A stretch of 5,194 bases of DNA from Opitutaceae bacterium (GCA_029979145.1 JAPOIC010000165.1:1-5194); one strand, 5' to 3'; shown: positions 1-5,194, numbered from the stretch's first letter. The notes: generated by a model not told the origin, from the letters alone. Program-made: numbers and translations.

Positions 1-1261
1 ACGACGTGAGCGAGCCGGCGGCGGAATCGCCCTCGACGATGAACAGCGTGCTCTCCTCGGTGCGGTCGCCGCGCTCGCCGAGGTGCTGGCGGCAATCGCG
101 CAGCTTGCGGTTGTGCAGCGAGGCCTTTTTCGCGCGGTCCTTGGCGAACTTGCGGATGCCGGCGAGGTCCTTCCGCTCGCGCTCGCTCTCCTGGATCTTG
201 GACAGAAGGATGTCGGCGGTCTCCTTGTGCTTGTGCAGGTAGACGTCGAGCGTCTGCTGCACGAACTTGCCGATGAAGTCCTTGATCGACGGCCCGTCGG
301 GGCCCATGTCGGTCGAGCCGAGCTTGGTCTTGGTCTGCGACTCAAAGACGGGCTCCTGCACGCGCACGGCGACGGCGGCCACGATGGACTGGCGGATGTC
401 GGCGGCGTCGAAGTCCTTCTTATAGAAATTGCGCACGGTGTTGACCACGGCCTCGCGGAACGCGAGCTGGTGCGTGCCGCCCATGGTGGTGTGCTGGCCG
501 TTGACGAAGGTGAAGTATTCCTCGCCGTAGTGCCCGCCGTGGGTCATCGCGATCTCGATGTCCTCGCCCTCGAGGTGGATGATCGGGTAAAGCGTCTCGC
601 CGGTGAGGTTTTTCTCGAGGAGGTCCTTGAGGCCGTTAGCGGAGCGGAAGGCGCGGCCATTGAGCGTGAGGGTGAGGCCGCGGTTGAGGAAGGCGTAGTT
701 CCACAACATGTCCTCGATATACTCCGTGCGGAAGCGCCAGTCCTTGCCGAAGAGCGCCTCGTCGGGGACGAAGCAGATGACGGTGCCGTTGCGCTCCTCG
801 CTCTTCATCACCTTGTGGTCGCGCACGAGCTTGCCCTGGCCGAACTCGACGACCTTGGTCTGGCCGTCGCGGATGGACTGCGCGGTGTATTCCACCGAGA
901 GAGCGTTGACGGCCTTCTGGCCCACGCCGTTGAGGCCGACGGCCTTCTGGAAGGTCTCGCTGTCGTATTTCGCGCCGGTGTTGATGACCGAGACGCACTC
1001 GGCGAGTTTGCCAAGCGGAATGCCGCGGCCGTAGTCGCGCACACGCACCACGCGCTCCTGCACCTCGATCTCGATGCGCTTGCCGTGGCCCATCGCAAAT
1101 TCGTCGATGGAGTTGTCGATCGTCTCCTTGAGCAGGACGTAGATGCCGTCCTCGGCGTGCGCGCCGTTGCCCAGGCGGCCGATATACATGCCCGGGCGCA
1201 GCCGGATGTGCTCGGTGGAGGAAAGGGTTTTGATGCTGGCTTCGGTATATGCTTTGGCCAT
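1..1261 (-). CDS. parE: Type IIA DNA topoisomerase subunit B, ParE/GyrB-like (C-terminus off the left edge)
   Basis: This is the ATPase/Toprim subunit of a type IIA topoisomerase, which works with a GyrA/ParC-like partner to pass DNA through a double-strand break. The first 420 codons are present. The GHKL ATPase comes first: E46 (likely catalytic) and N50 lie in the KETIDNSIDE box, DYGRG is at 76-80, and the glycine-rich ATP lid GLNGVGQKAVNALS is at 109-122. The transducer carries QTK at 309-311, whose Lys contacts the ATP gamma-phosphate. The Toprim domain begins with EGDSAAGS at 410-417, where E410 is the metal-binding Glu, and is then cut by the window edge. The opening TEHIRLRPGMYIG and the KLRDCRQH stretch before Toprim resemble the Bacteroidota ParE type rather than proteobacterial GyrB. 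The ATG at 1261 fits the family N-terminus; no Shine-Dalgarno is visible. It is transcribed divergently from the AsmA-like gene. The family is certain; choosing ParE over GyrB is a judgement from motif style. Confidence 0.95.
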   Translation of the reverse strand, partial: MAKAYTEASIKTLSSTEHIRLRPGMYIGRLGNGAHAEDGIYVLLKETIDNSIDEFAMGHGKRIEIEVQERVVRVRDYGRGIPLGKLAECVSVINTGAKYDSETFQKAVGLNGVGQKAVNALSVEYTAQSIRDGQTKVVEFGQGKLVRDHKVMKSEERNGTVICFVPDEALFGKDWRFRTEYIEDMLWNYAFLNRGLTLTLNGRAFRSANGLKDLLEKNLTGETLYPIIHLEGEDIEIAMTHGGHYGEEYFTFVNGQHTTMGGTHQLAFREAVVNTVRNFYKKDFDAADIRQSIVAAVAVRVQEPVFESQTKTKLGSTDMGPDGPSIKDFIGKFVQQTLDVYLHKHKETADILLSKIQESERERKDLAGIRKFAKDRAKKASLHNRKLRDCRQHLGERGDRTEESTLFIVEGDSAAGSLTS

Positions 1262-1373
1262 GGGGAAGAACTTCGTGGCGCCAACGCTCTGGCGCCGCCG
1301 CCCCATGACAAGCGGAAATTCCCGGAAGCGCGGACTTGCCGGTGCCGGCGCCCCGGCTAGCCTCGGTCGCACC
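1262..1373. promoter_or_regulatory. Divergent intergenic region between parE-like and AsmA-like genes
   Basis: This 112-bp gap separates two start codons that face away from each other, so both promoters should lie here or overlap the gene starts. The sequence shows three copies of the self-complementary hexamer GGCGCC (1277-1282, 1291-1296, 1347-1352), the first two with identical flanking T and spaced 14 bp apart. It also has a TTGTCA on the minus strand (1311-1306), close to a sigma-70 -35 box but without a credible -10 at 17 bp. On the plus strand, TTGCCG (1336-1341) and TAGCCT (1358-1363) are a weak pair. No promoter can be assigned confidently. Confidence 0.35.
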
Positions 1374-2123
1374 ATGAAAAAGAAGCGGAAATCCCTCGTG
1401 GTCTTCGGCGTCGTCGCAGCCCTGCTGGTCATCGCCTACCTCGGCCTCAGCTTCTTCCTCGGTTCGGTCGTGAAGGCCGGCGTCAATTCCTTTGGCCCCA
1501 AGCTCACCCAGACCGCGGTCACCCTCAACGGGGCGCATATCTCGCCCTTAACCGGCTCGGGCTCGCTCAGCGGCCTGACCGTGGGCAACCCCGCGGGCTT
1601 CAGCGACAATCCCGCCTTCTCCCTCGGCAAAATCCACGTGAAAGTGAAGCCGTTCTCCGTCCTCGGCGACTACATCGAGATCGAGGAGATCCTCATCGAC
1701 GAACCGGAGTTCCTCTACGAGACGAAGCTCGTGAACAGCAACATCAAGCAGCTGACCAAGAATATCGAGTCGTTCACCGGCAGCGGTGGCGAAGAGCCCA
1801 CGACCAAGAGCGGCGAGCCCATCAAGTTTGTGGTGAAAAAATTCCGGATGACCAATGGCACCGCCCGCCTCGGCGTCGGCCCCGCCGCCATCCCCGTGCC
1901 CCTGCTCCCCATCGCACTTGACAACCTCGGCGTGGATGAGGGCGGCATCACGCCCGACGAGCTCGCCGGCGAGATCATGGAAAGCGTCCTCGGTGACATC
2001 GTGTCCGCCACCGGCAAGGCCGCCCTGAAGGTCGGCGGCACCGTCGGCGCCACCGCCACCGACGCCGCGGGCAACGCCGCCAAGAAGGCCGGCGAAGGCA
2101 TCAAGAAGCTCTTCGGCAAGTAA
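1374..2123 (+). CDS. AsmA-like membrane-anchored protein of unknown function
   Basis: The product has 249 residues. A KKKRK start is followed by one hydrophobic segment (about 8-30), giving an N-in signal anchor with the rest in the periplasm. Residues 34-120 resemble the start of AsmA/TamB-family proteins: an amphipathic beta pattern in which a predicted layer reading SGSGSLSGLTVGNPAGF (about 60-76) is followed by a strand-rich KIHVKVKPFSVLGD and an IEIEEILIDEPEFLYE strand pair. Such proteins are linked to lipid transport and outer-membrane homeostasis, but this one is far shorter than classical AsmA or TamB. Residues 136-150 are a Gly/Ser/Glu linker, and the C-terminal tail (213-249) is Ala/Gly/Lys-rich and probably helical. 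I chose the ATG at 1374 because it places the positive charges directly before the membrane helix; the frame is open further upstream, but that part runs antisense into the parE-like gene. The stop faces the end of the 7-TM gene 35 bp away. The AsmA assignment is inferred from pattern only. Confidence 0.8.
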   Translation: MKKKRKSLVVFGVVAALLVIAYLGLSFFLGSVVKAGVNSFGPKLTQTAVTLNGAHISPLTGSGSLSGLTVGNPAGFSDNPAFSLGKIHVKVKPFSVLGDYIEIEEILIDEPEFLYETKLVNSNIKQLTKNIESFTGSGGEEPTTKSGEPIKFVVKKFRMTNGTARLGVGPAAIPVPLLPIALDNLGVDEGGITPDELAGEIMESVLGDIVSATGKAALKVGGTVGATATDAAGNAAKKAGEGIKKLFGK

Positions 2124-2158
2124 CGCCCCACCGGCGTTCCGCCCCCCCGCCCGGCGGC

Positions 2159-2617
2159 TCAGCTCAACCGCAGCCGCTTTTCCCGGTAGCGCACGCTCAG
2201 CGCGATCAGGAAGATCACGACGTGCATGATGAAGCCGGTGCGGAAGGCCAGGAGCGCCGGGCCGCCGGCGTGCGTCGACTCCGACAGAAACTGCGCCACC
2301 AGCACCAGTCCGCTGACCGTGAGCGGCAGACTGGCGTAAAGGAATTCGCGGGCGCCCGGCCGGTTGTCGTGCGTCGCGATGCCCGCGAGCACCAACGACG
2401 AGACCAGGTTGACCAGATTGACCGACAGGATGCCCCATTCGCTGCCAAAAGTCCCGGCCACTGCATCCGCTCCCAGCCAGAGCAGCACGAAGCCGTAGGC
2501 CATCAGCAGTCCCTTGTGCAGGCGGGCCCAGCCGCCGCCGGTTTCCGCCACATTGAAGTAACTGTTCACGAACAGCAGGTAGAACACCGCGTAGGGCAGG
2601 TGCAGGAAATTGTTCAC
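2159..2617 (-). CDS. Polytopic membrane protein, C-terminal five helices of a 7TMR-DISM-like domain (probably a broken gene)
   Basis: A 152-codon ORF starts with GTG at 2617, directly after an in-frame TAA (2620-2618). It encodes five hydrophobic helices at about residues 4-22, 36-56, 61-82, 92-112 and 122-143, and ends with the basic tail RYREKRLRLS. Read together with the frame just upstream, which supplies two more helices, it makes a seven-helix core. The core resembles 7TMR-DISM_7TM (Pfam PF07695): the loop NRPGAREFLYASL before helix 6 and the last helix ending SVRYREKR are typical of that family. In the family this core normally links a periplasmic sensor to a kinase or diguanylate cyclase; here no output domain follows. 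No Shine-Dalgarno precedes the GTG, and the next internal ATG is codon 39, inside a helix. It may be an unexpressed remnant, a protein made by readthrough, or a sequencing artefact. That it encodes membrane protein is clear; the family assignment is moderate. Confidence 0.6.
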   Translation of the reverse strand: MNNFLHLPYAVFYLLFVNSYFNVAETGGGWARLHKGLLMAYGFVLLWLGADAVAGTFGSEWGILSVNLVNLVSSLVLAGIATHDNRPGAREFLYASLPLTVSGLVLVAQFLSESTHAGGPALLAFRTGFIMHVVIFLIALSVRYREKRLRLS

Positions 2618-2884
2618 TTAAATGAAGGCGTCGCCCAACCGCTCGTGCAGCCAGTCGCCGGCCACGTGGTCGATGAAACTCATCACCCCGATCGCGCCGA
2701 CGTAACCCGCGTAGCGCAGGTAGGTGACGTCCCGCAGTTTTCGCCAAAGCACCACGCCGATCGCGGACGCGCAGCCGATGACCACAAACCAAAAGGTGGC
2801 GAAGACCGGCGTCGAAAAAATAGGTGTCGCCTAGGCGAGGTGGTGGATGCCTGCGCGCATGTCCGCCACCATCTTCCCCAACAT
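2618..2884 (-). pseudogene. Upstream part of the same 7-TM gene, interrupted by TAG and TAA
   Basis: This stretch is in the same frame as the 2159-2617 ORF. From ATG 2884 (or ATG 2872) it reads a 17-codon peptide ending HHLA, then TAG (2833-2831), then 70 codons reading ATPIFSTPVFATFWFVV and onward through two hydrophobic helices, and finally DAFI followed by TAA (2620-2618). The two helices, joined by WRKLRDVTYLRY, match helices 1 and 2 of the 7TMR-DISM core (the family commonly has a basic LRD-type loop there). No good start codon follows the TAG; a GTG at 2785 lies inside helix 1. In the alternative frame the bases at the TAG read LGDTYFF, and a T6 run lies at 2820-2815, so one or two indels, not only point nonsense changes, could explain the break. 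No sensor domain fits in the roughly 80 bp before the divergent gene at 2964. Confidence 0.5.
2827..2838. repeat. 12-bp perfect palindrome at the internal TAG of the 7-TM gene
   Basis: TCGCCTAGGCGA is its own reverse complement. It overlaps the in-frame TAG that interrupts the 7-TM reading frame and lies about 130 bp upstream of the start of the divergent DsbA-like gene. A perfect 12-mer palindrome in GC-rich DNA could be chance, a regulator site, or the scar of a small insertion or deletion. Confidence 0.4.
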
Positions 2885-2963
2885 TCCCCCGGATGCAAGT
2901 TCGCGCCACGGGTGATCGCGGCCGGATTGACCCGCCCTGGCCGCCCCGCCAGATTCGCCGCCC

Positions 2964-3629
2964 ATGCCGCCCGTCACCCTCGCCTACTACCTCGAGGTGC
3001 TTTCCTCGTGGTGCTTCTACGTCGAGCCCATGTGGGCCCAGTTGCAGGCCGACTATGCCGGTCGGGTGAAGTTTGAGTGGCGGATCGCCTTGATGAACCC
3101 CGGCGACTTCCCTGTTTCCCATGCCCAGTGCGACTGGTTCTACCGGCGCAGCGGCACCCATATGCGCCGTCCAACCATGCTCAACTCCGGCTGGTTCGAC
3201 CCGGCGCTCAAGGGCGACTACACCGCCGCCAACTACGTGGCCGAGGCCGGCCGCGATTTCGGCATCAACGACGACCGCCTGCGTCTCGCCCTGAGTCGCG
3301 CCGCGCTGGAACAAGGCGCGCGCATCGGCGACCTGGACGTGGCCGTGAAGATCGGCGCCAAAGCCCTGAAGCTCGACGCCCGCAAGCTCCGCGCCGCCGC
3401 GAAGTCAAAGCGGGTGCAGGACCGAGTCGCCGCGAGCACCGCGGAGTTTTTCGCGCACCAGCTCAACCAGCGCCCCACTTTCATCGCCACCGACGCCATT
3501 GGGGACAAGGCGGTGTTCTCTGGTCTCGTGAAAGCCGCGCCGATCGCCGCCGCGCTCGACGCCATGCTTGACGACTGCGCCGGTTACGCGAGTTTCGCAG
3601 CTCACCACGGCCCCGCCCCCAGCGTCTGA
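2964..3629 (+). CDS. DsbA-family / kappa-GST-like thioredoxin-fold protein with S-S-W-C active site
   Basis: The product has 221 residues and no signal peptide, so it is cytoplasmic. The N-terminal strand YYLEVL leads to S14-S15-W16-C17, the position of the CPWC motif in DsbA/FrnE-like proteins and of the catalytic Ser in kappa-class glutathione transferases and 2-hydroxychromene-2-carboxylate isomerases (VLSPYSW type). A long helical insertion fills about 75-160, and the cis-Pro loop is QRPTF (P171), followed by the closing strand and helix (173-203). This layout fits the DSBA-like thioredoxin domain (Pfam PF01323). With Ser replacing the first Cys, it is unlikely to be a classical dithiol oxidase; a glutathione- or thiol-dependent transferase or isomerase is more likely, substrate unknown. 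ATG 2964 is chosen because beta-1 follows at once; no Shine-Dalgarno is visible. It is divergent from the broken 7-TM gene and 115 bp upstream of the oxidoreductase. Confidence 0.85.
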   Translation: MPPVTLAYYLEVLSSWCFYVEPMWAQLQADYAGRVKFEWRIALMNPGDFPVSHAQCDWFYRRSGTHMRRPTMLNSGWFDPALKGDYTAANYVAEAGRDFGINDDRLRLALSRAALEQGARIGDLDVAVKIGAKALKLDARKLRAAAKSKRVQDRVAASTAEFFAHQLNQRPTFIATDAIGDKAVFSGLVKAAPIAAALDAMLDDCAGYASFAAHHGPAPSV

Positions 3630-3680
3630 CTCGCCGTGATCAGTCGTCAGCTCCCCGCTTTCTGCTCTTTCCTAGAAACA

Positions 3681-3719
3681 ATTCTGAAGCCAGGAACTCT
3701 GGTTTCTTGGCTTCTGAAT
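3681..3719 (+). terminator. AT-rich hairpin before the oxidoreductase gene: terminator or leader structure
   Basis: Arms 3681-3696 and 3704-3719 pair over 16 positions with one T-T mismatch (3685/3715) and one G-U pair (3693/3707), closing a 7-nt loop. A T-rich stretch, including five consecutive T at 3729-3733, starts a few bases after the stem. The hairpin is 52 bp past the DsbA-like stop and 25 bp before the next ATG. It may terminate the upstream transcript. However, if it did, almost no room would remain for a promoter of the next gene, so an attenuator or 5'-leader hairpin is an equal possibility. The pairing is seen in the sequence; the role is inferred. Confidence 0.4.
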
Positions 3720-3744
3720 CCCTCCTTGTTTTTCCACTCTCCCC

Positions 3745-4851
3745 ATGCCCAAAAAAGTCAAAGTCGGCCTCATCGGCTGCGGTAACATCAGCAAAGCCTA
3801 TTTCACCGGCTGCAAGCGCTACGACATCCTCGATCTCGTCGCCTGCGCCGACCTCGAGTTCGCCCGCGCCGAGGCGAAGGCCGCCGAATACGGTGTGCGC
3901 GCCTGCACGGTCGACGAGCTCCTCGCGGACCCGGAGATCGAGATCATCATCAACCTGACCATCCCGCAGGCCCACACGCCGCTCAACGAGCGCATCCTGC
4001 GCGCCGGCAAGCACGCCTACGTGGAGAAGCCCTTTGCGCTCGATGTCGCCGAAGCCAAGCGCGTGCTCGCACTCGCCCGCCGCAAGGGTCTGCTCGTCGG
4101 CGGTGCGCCCGATACTTTCCTCGGCGGCGGCGGCCAGACCGCGAAGCAGTTGTTGGAAGACGGCGTGATCGGCCGCCCCGTTGCGGCCACCGCCTACTGC
4201 ATGGGCCGCGGCCACGAGTCGTGGCACCCCGCGCCGGAGTTTTATTACAAAAAGGGCGGCGGCCCCATGTTCGACATGGGCCCCTACTACCTCACCGCCC
4301 TCGTGAATCTCTTCGGTCCGGTCGAGCGCGTCAGCGGCAGCACGAAGGCCTCGTTCCCGACCCGCACCATCACCAGCCAGCCGCTCAACGGAAAAAAGGT
4401 GAAGGTCGAGGTGCCCACGCACTACGCCGGCACGGCGGAATTCGCCAACGGTGTGATCGCCACGCTCATCATGAGCTTCGATACCTGGCCGGGCGCGCCG
4501 ATGCCGCGCATCGAGGTCTTCGGCAGCGAGGGCACCATGCTCGTGCCCGACCCGAACACCTTCACCGGCCCGGTCCAATACAAGCGCGGCCGCGAACCCG
4601 ACTTCATCAATGCCGAGCTGACCCACTCCGAGGAACGCCTCCGCGGCACCGGCGTGGCCGACATGGCTTACAGCGTCCGCCGGCGTCGCCGCAATTTCCG
4701 CTGCAACGGCGACCTCACCACCCACGTGGTCGAGGTCATGGGCGCCTTCGAGAAAGCCGCGAAGTCCGGCCGCTACGTGACGATCAAGACGAAGTTGCCC
4801 CGGCCTAAGCTTCTGCCCCCGCGTTTGCCGGACAACATCCTCGACGCATGA
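3745..4851 (+). CDS. Gfo/Idh/MocA-family NAD-dependent oxidoreductase
   Basis: The 368-residue length is normal for this family, whose members oxidise or reduce sugars, inositols and related polyols with NAD(P). The N-terminal Rossmann fold shows GLIGCGNIS (8-16), and D36 at the end of beta-2 favours NAD over NADP. EKP at 94-96 contains the conserved K95 that contacts cofactor and substrate. The C-terminal substrate domain has HPAPEFYY (161-168) and GGGPMFDMGPYYLTAL (171-186), where D177 occupies the usual D-x-G-x-H motif but Tyr181 replaces the His. This is typical of one unassigned subgroup, so no substrate can be named. The tail is basic and proline-rich (350-362). The ATG at 3745 immediately precedes the first beta strand; there is no Shine-Dalgarno. 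The stop overlaps the start of the acetyltransferase gene (ATGA), implying co-transcription. There is no Tat signal, so it is cytoplasmic. Confidence 0.93.
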   Translation: MPKKVKVGLIGCGNISKAYFTGCKRYDILDLVACADLEFARAEAKAAEYGVRACTVDELLADPEIEIIINLTIPQAHTPLNERILRAGKHAYVEKPFALDVAEAKRVLALARRKGLLVGGAPDTFLGGGGQTAKQLLEDGVIGRPVAATAYCMGRGHESWHPAPEFYYKKGGGPMFDMGPYYLTALVNLFGPVERVSGSTKASFPTRTITSQPLNGKKVKVEVPTHYAGTAEFANGVIATLIMSFDTWPGAPMPRIEVFGSEGTMLVPDPNTFTGPVQYKRGREPDFINAELTHSEERLRGTGVADMAYSVRRRRRNFRCNGDLTTHVVEVMGAFEKAAKSGRYVTIKTKLPRPKLLPPRLPDNILDA

Positions 4852-5129
4852 GCGAGCCGGCGGTCACCCACGACGCGACGGCCCGACGCTACTCGCTCGC
4901 TGTCGACGGCACGGCCGCCGTGCTCGACTACACGCTCGCGGCGGGCGTCGTCACCTTCACGCACACCTTCGTGCCGCCCGAACTGCGCGGCCGCGGCCTG
5001 GCCGAGGTGCTCGTGCGCCACGGCCTTGCCGATGCCCGCGCCGGCGGACGCAAGGTCGTGCCGCAGTGCTCCTACGTCGCGCGCTTCATCGAGCGCCACG
5101 CCGAATACCAGGACCTCCTCGCGGATTGA
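4848..5129 (+). CDS. Small GNAT-like N-acetyltransferase (Acetyltransf_CG / YjdJ-like)
   Basis: The product has 93 residues, the usual size for the minimal single-domain GNAT-like proteins of Pfam PF14542 (bacterial YjdJ type, human NATD1), which are predicted to bind acetyl-CoA; their substrates are not well established. The N-terminal strands (about 13-41) read like the family beta sheet, followed by THTFVPPELRGRGLAEVLV (38-56), whose R47-G48-R49-G50 is the acetyl-CoA pyrophosphate loop. The second half carries GGRKVVPQCSYVARFIERHAEY (67 onward), the strand and helix in which a conserved Cys or Ser (here C74) precedes a Y/F-V-x-x-F/Y-I pattern. The ATG overlaps the previous stop as ATGA, so translation is probably coupled to the oxidoreductase. 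No functional link between the two enzymes is known to me. Family assignment is firm; function is not. Confidence 0.9.
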   Translation: MSEPAVTHDATARRYSLAVDGTAAVLDYTLAAGVVTFTHTFVPPELRGRGLAEVLVRHGLADARAGGRKVVPQCSYVARFIERHAEYQDLLAD

Positions 5130-5130
5130 T

Positions 5131-5156
5131 GTAGGGCGGGATTTCCAAATCCCGCC
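5131..5156 (+). repeat. REP-like GTAG hairpin after the acetyltransferase gene
   Basis: GTAG (5131-5134) is followed directly by a perfect inverted repeat: GGCGGGATTT (5135-5144), CC, then AAATCCCGCC (5147-5156). In practice a stem of 8-9 bp with a small loop would form. A GTAG or GTGG tetranucleotide at the 5' foot of a GC-rich hairpin in a short intergenic region is the signature of REP elements mobilised by RAYT (TnpA-REP) Y1 transposases. No T-tract follows, so a canonical intrinsic terminator is less likely, although the hairpin may still affect mRNA 3' ends. It starts one base after the acetyltransferase stop codon. Only one copy is fully visible here, so repetitiveness cannot be shown from this window. 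Confidence 0.5.
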
Positions 5157-5194
5157 GCGATGAGCAAATCACGTTCGCTGAGGCGGGGAATGGA
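5157..5194. other. Intergenic sequence at the right edge with a possible second hairpin arm
   Basis: No gene can be recognised in these last 38 bases. GGCGGGGAATGGA (5182-5194) begins like the left arm at 5135 (shared GGCGGG) and is cut by the window edge, so it may be the first half of a second hairpin of the same kind, as in paired REP units. Confidence 0.25.

Noticed and set aside
83..1360. Long plus-strand open frame of 425 codons
   Set aside because: It is codon-for-codon antisense to the topoisomerase gene and its translation is a low-complexity Val/Leu/Ala/Asp/Glu/His mix; antisense frames of GC-rich genes are commonly open.
2124..2158. C-rich 35-bp gap between convergent genes as a bidirectional terminator
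   Set aside because: It contains a run of seven C and GC-rich partial complementarity, but no clean stem and no T-tract on either strand.
2618..2833. Stop-codon reassignment (TAG and TAA read as sense) to explain the 7-TM gene
   Set aside because: Other genes in the window terminate normally at TAA or TGA, and none of the intact genes contains internal TAG or TAA; a damaged gene is the simpler explanation.
2927..2955. TTGACC ... CAGATT as a promoter for the DsbA-like gene
   Set aside because: The spacing of 17 is right, but the -10 matches only three of six consensus bases and transcription would begin at the start codon; too weak to list.
2222..3076. Plus-strand open frame of 284 codons over the 7-TM region
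   Set aside because: The Gln/His/Arg-rich translation has no domain pattern, while the opposite strand encodes clear hydrophobic helices.
1548..3314. Minus-strand open frame of 588 codons
   Set aside because: It crosses the AsmA-like gene in antisense, the 7-TM gene in the wrong frame and the DsbA-like gene in antisense; its Arg/Gly/His/Ala-rich composition is typical of a shadow frame.
3640..4725. Minus-strand open frame of 361 codons
   Set aside because: It is the antisense of the Gfo/Idh/MocA gene, which has clear family motifs on the plus strand.

Overview
The window is GC-rich (roughly two-thirds G+C by eye) and densely coded, with short intergenic gaps and no recognisable Shine-Dalgarno sequence in front of any start. 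The topoisomerase subunit at the left edge belongs to the ParE-like type best known from Bacteroidota. Together with the high GC, the AsmA-like and Gfo/Idh/MocA proteins and a GTAG-hairpin at the right edge, this suggests a high-GC member of the Verrucomicrobiota (Opitutales-like) or a related PVC/FCB-group bacterium. That placement is an inference from style, not a proven assignment.

Layout: (1) 2-1261, minus strand: N-terminal 420 residues of a type IIA topoisomerase B subunit, running off the left edge inside its Toprim domain. (2) 1262-1373: a 112-bp divergent intergenic region. (3) 1374-2123, plus: a 249-residue membrane-anchored AsmA-like protein. (4) 2159-2884, minus: one reading frame encoding seven hydrophobic helices resembling a 7TMR-DISM receptor core. 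It is cut by in-frame TAG and TAA codons and lacks both sensor and output domains, so it is probably a decaying gene; its 3' part (2159-2617) is still a clean 152-codon ORF. (5) 2964-3629, plus: a thioredoxin-fold DsbA/kappa-GST-like protein with an S-S-W-C active-site variant. (6) 3630-3744: an AT-rich gap with a 16-bp hairpin. (7) 3745-4851, plus: a Gfo/Idh/MocA NAD-dependent oxidoreductase, overlapping by 4 bases (8) 4848-5129, plus: a small GNAT-like N-acetyltransferase. (9) 5131-5194: a REP-like GTAG-hairpin and what looks like half of a second one.

The content is mostly ordinary chromosomal housekeeping and metabolism. The oxidoreductase and acetyltransferase are the only pair with clear evidence of co-translation. 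The points most worth checking are the interrupted 7-TM gene, the GTAG hairpin (a possible REP/RAYT element), the AT-rich hairpin just before the oxidoreductase, and the Ser-for-Cys active site of the DsbA-like protein. I found no CRISPR array, tRNA, rRNA, insertion sequence or clearly novel system.
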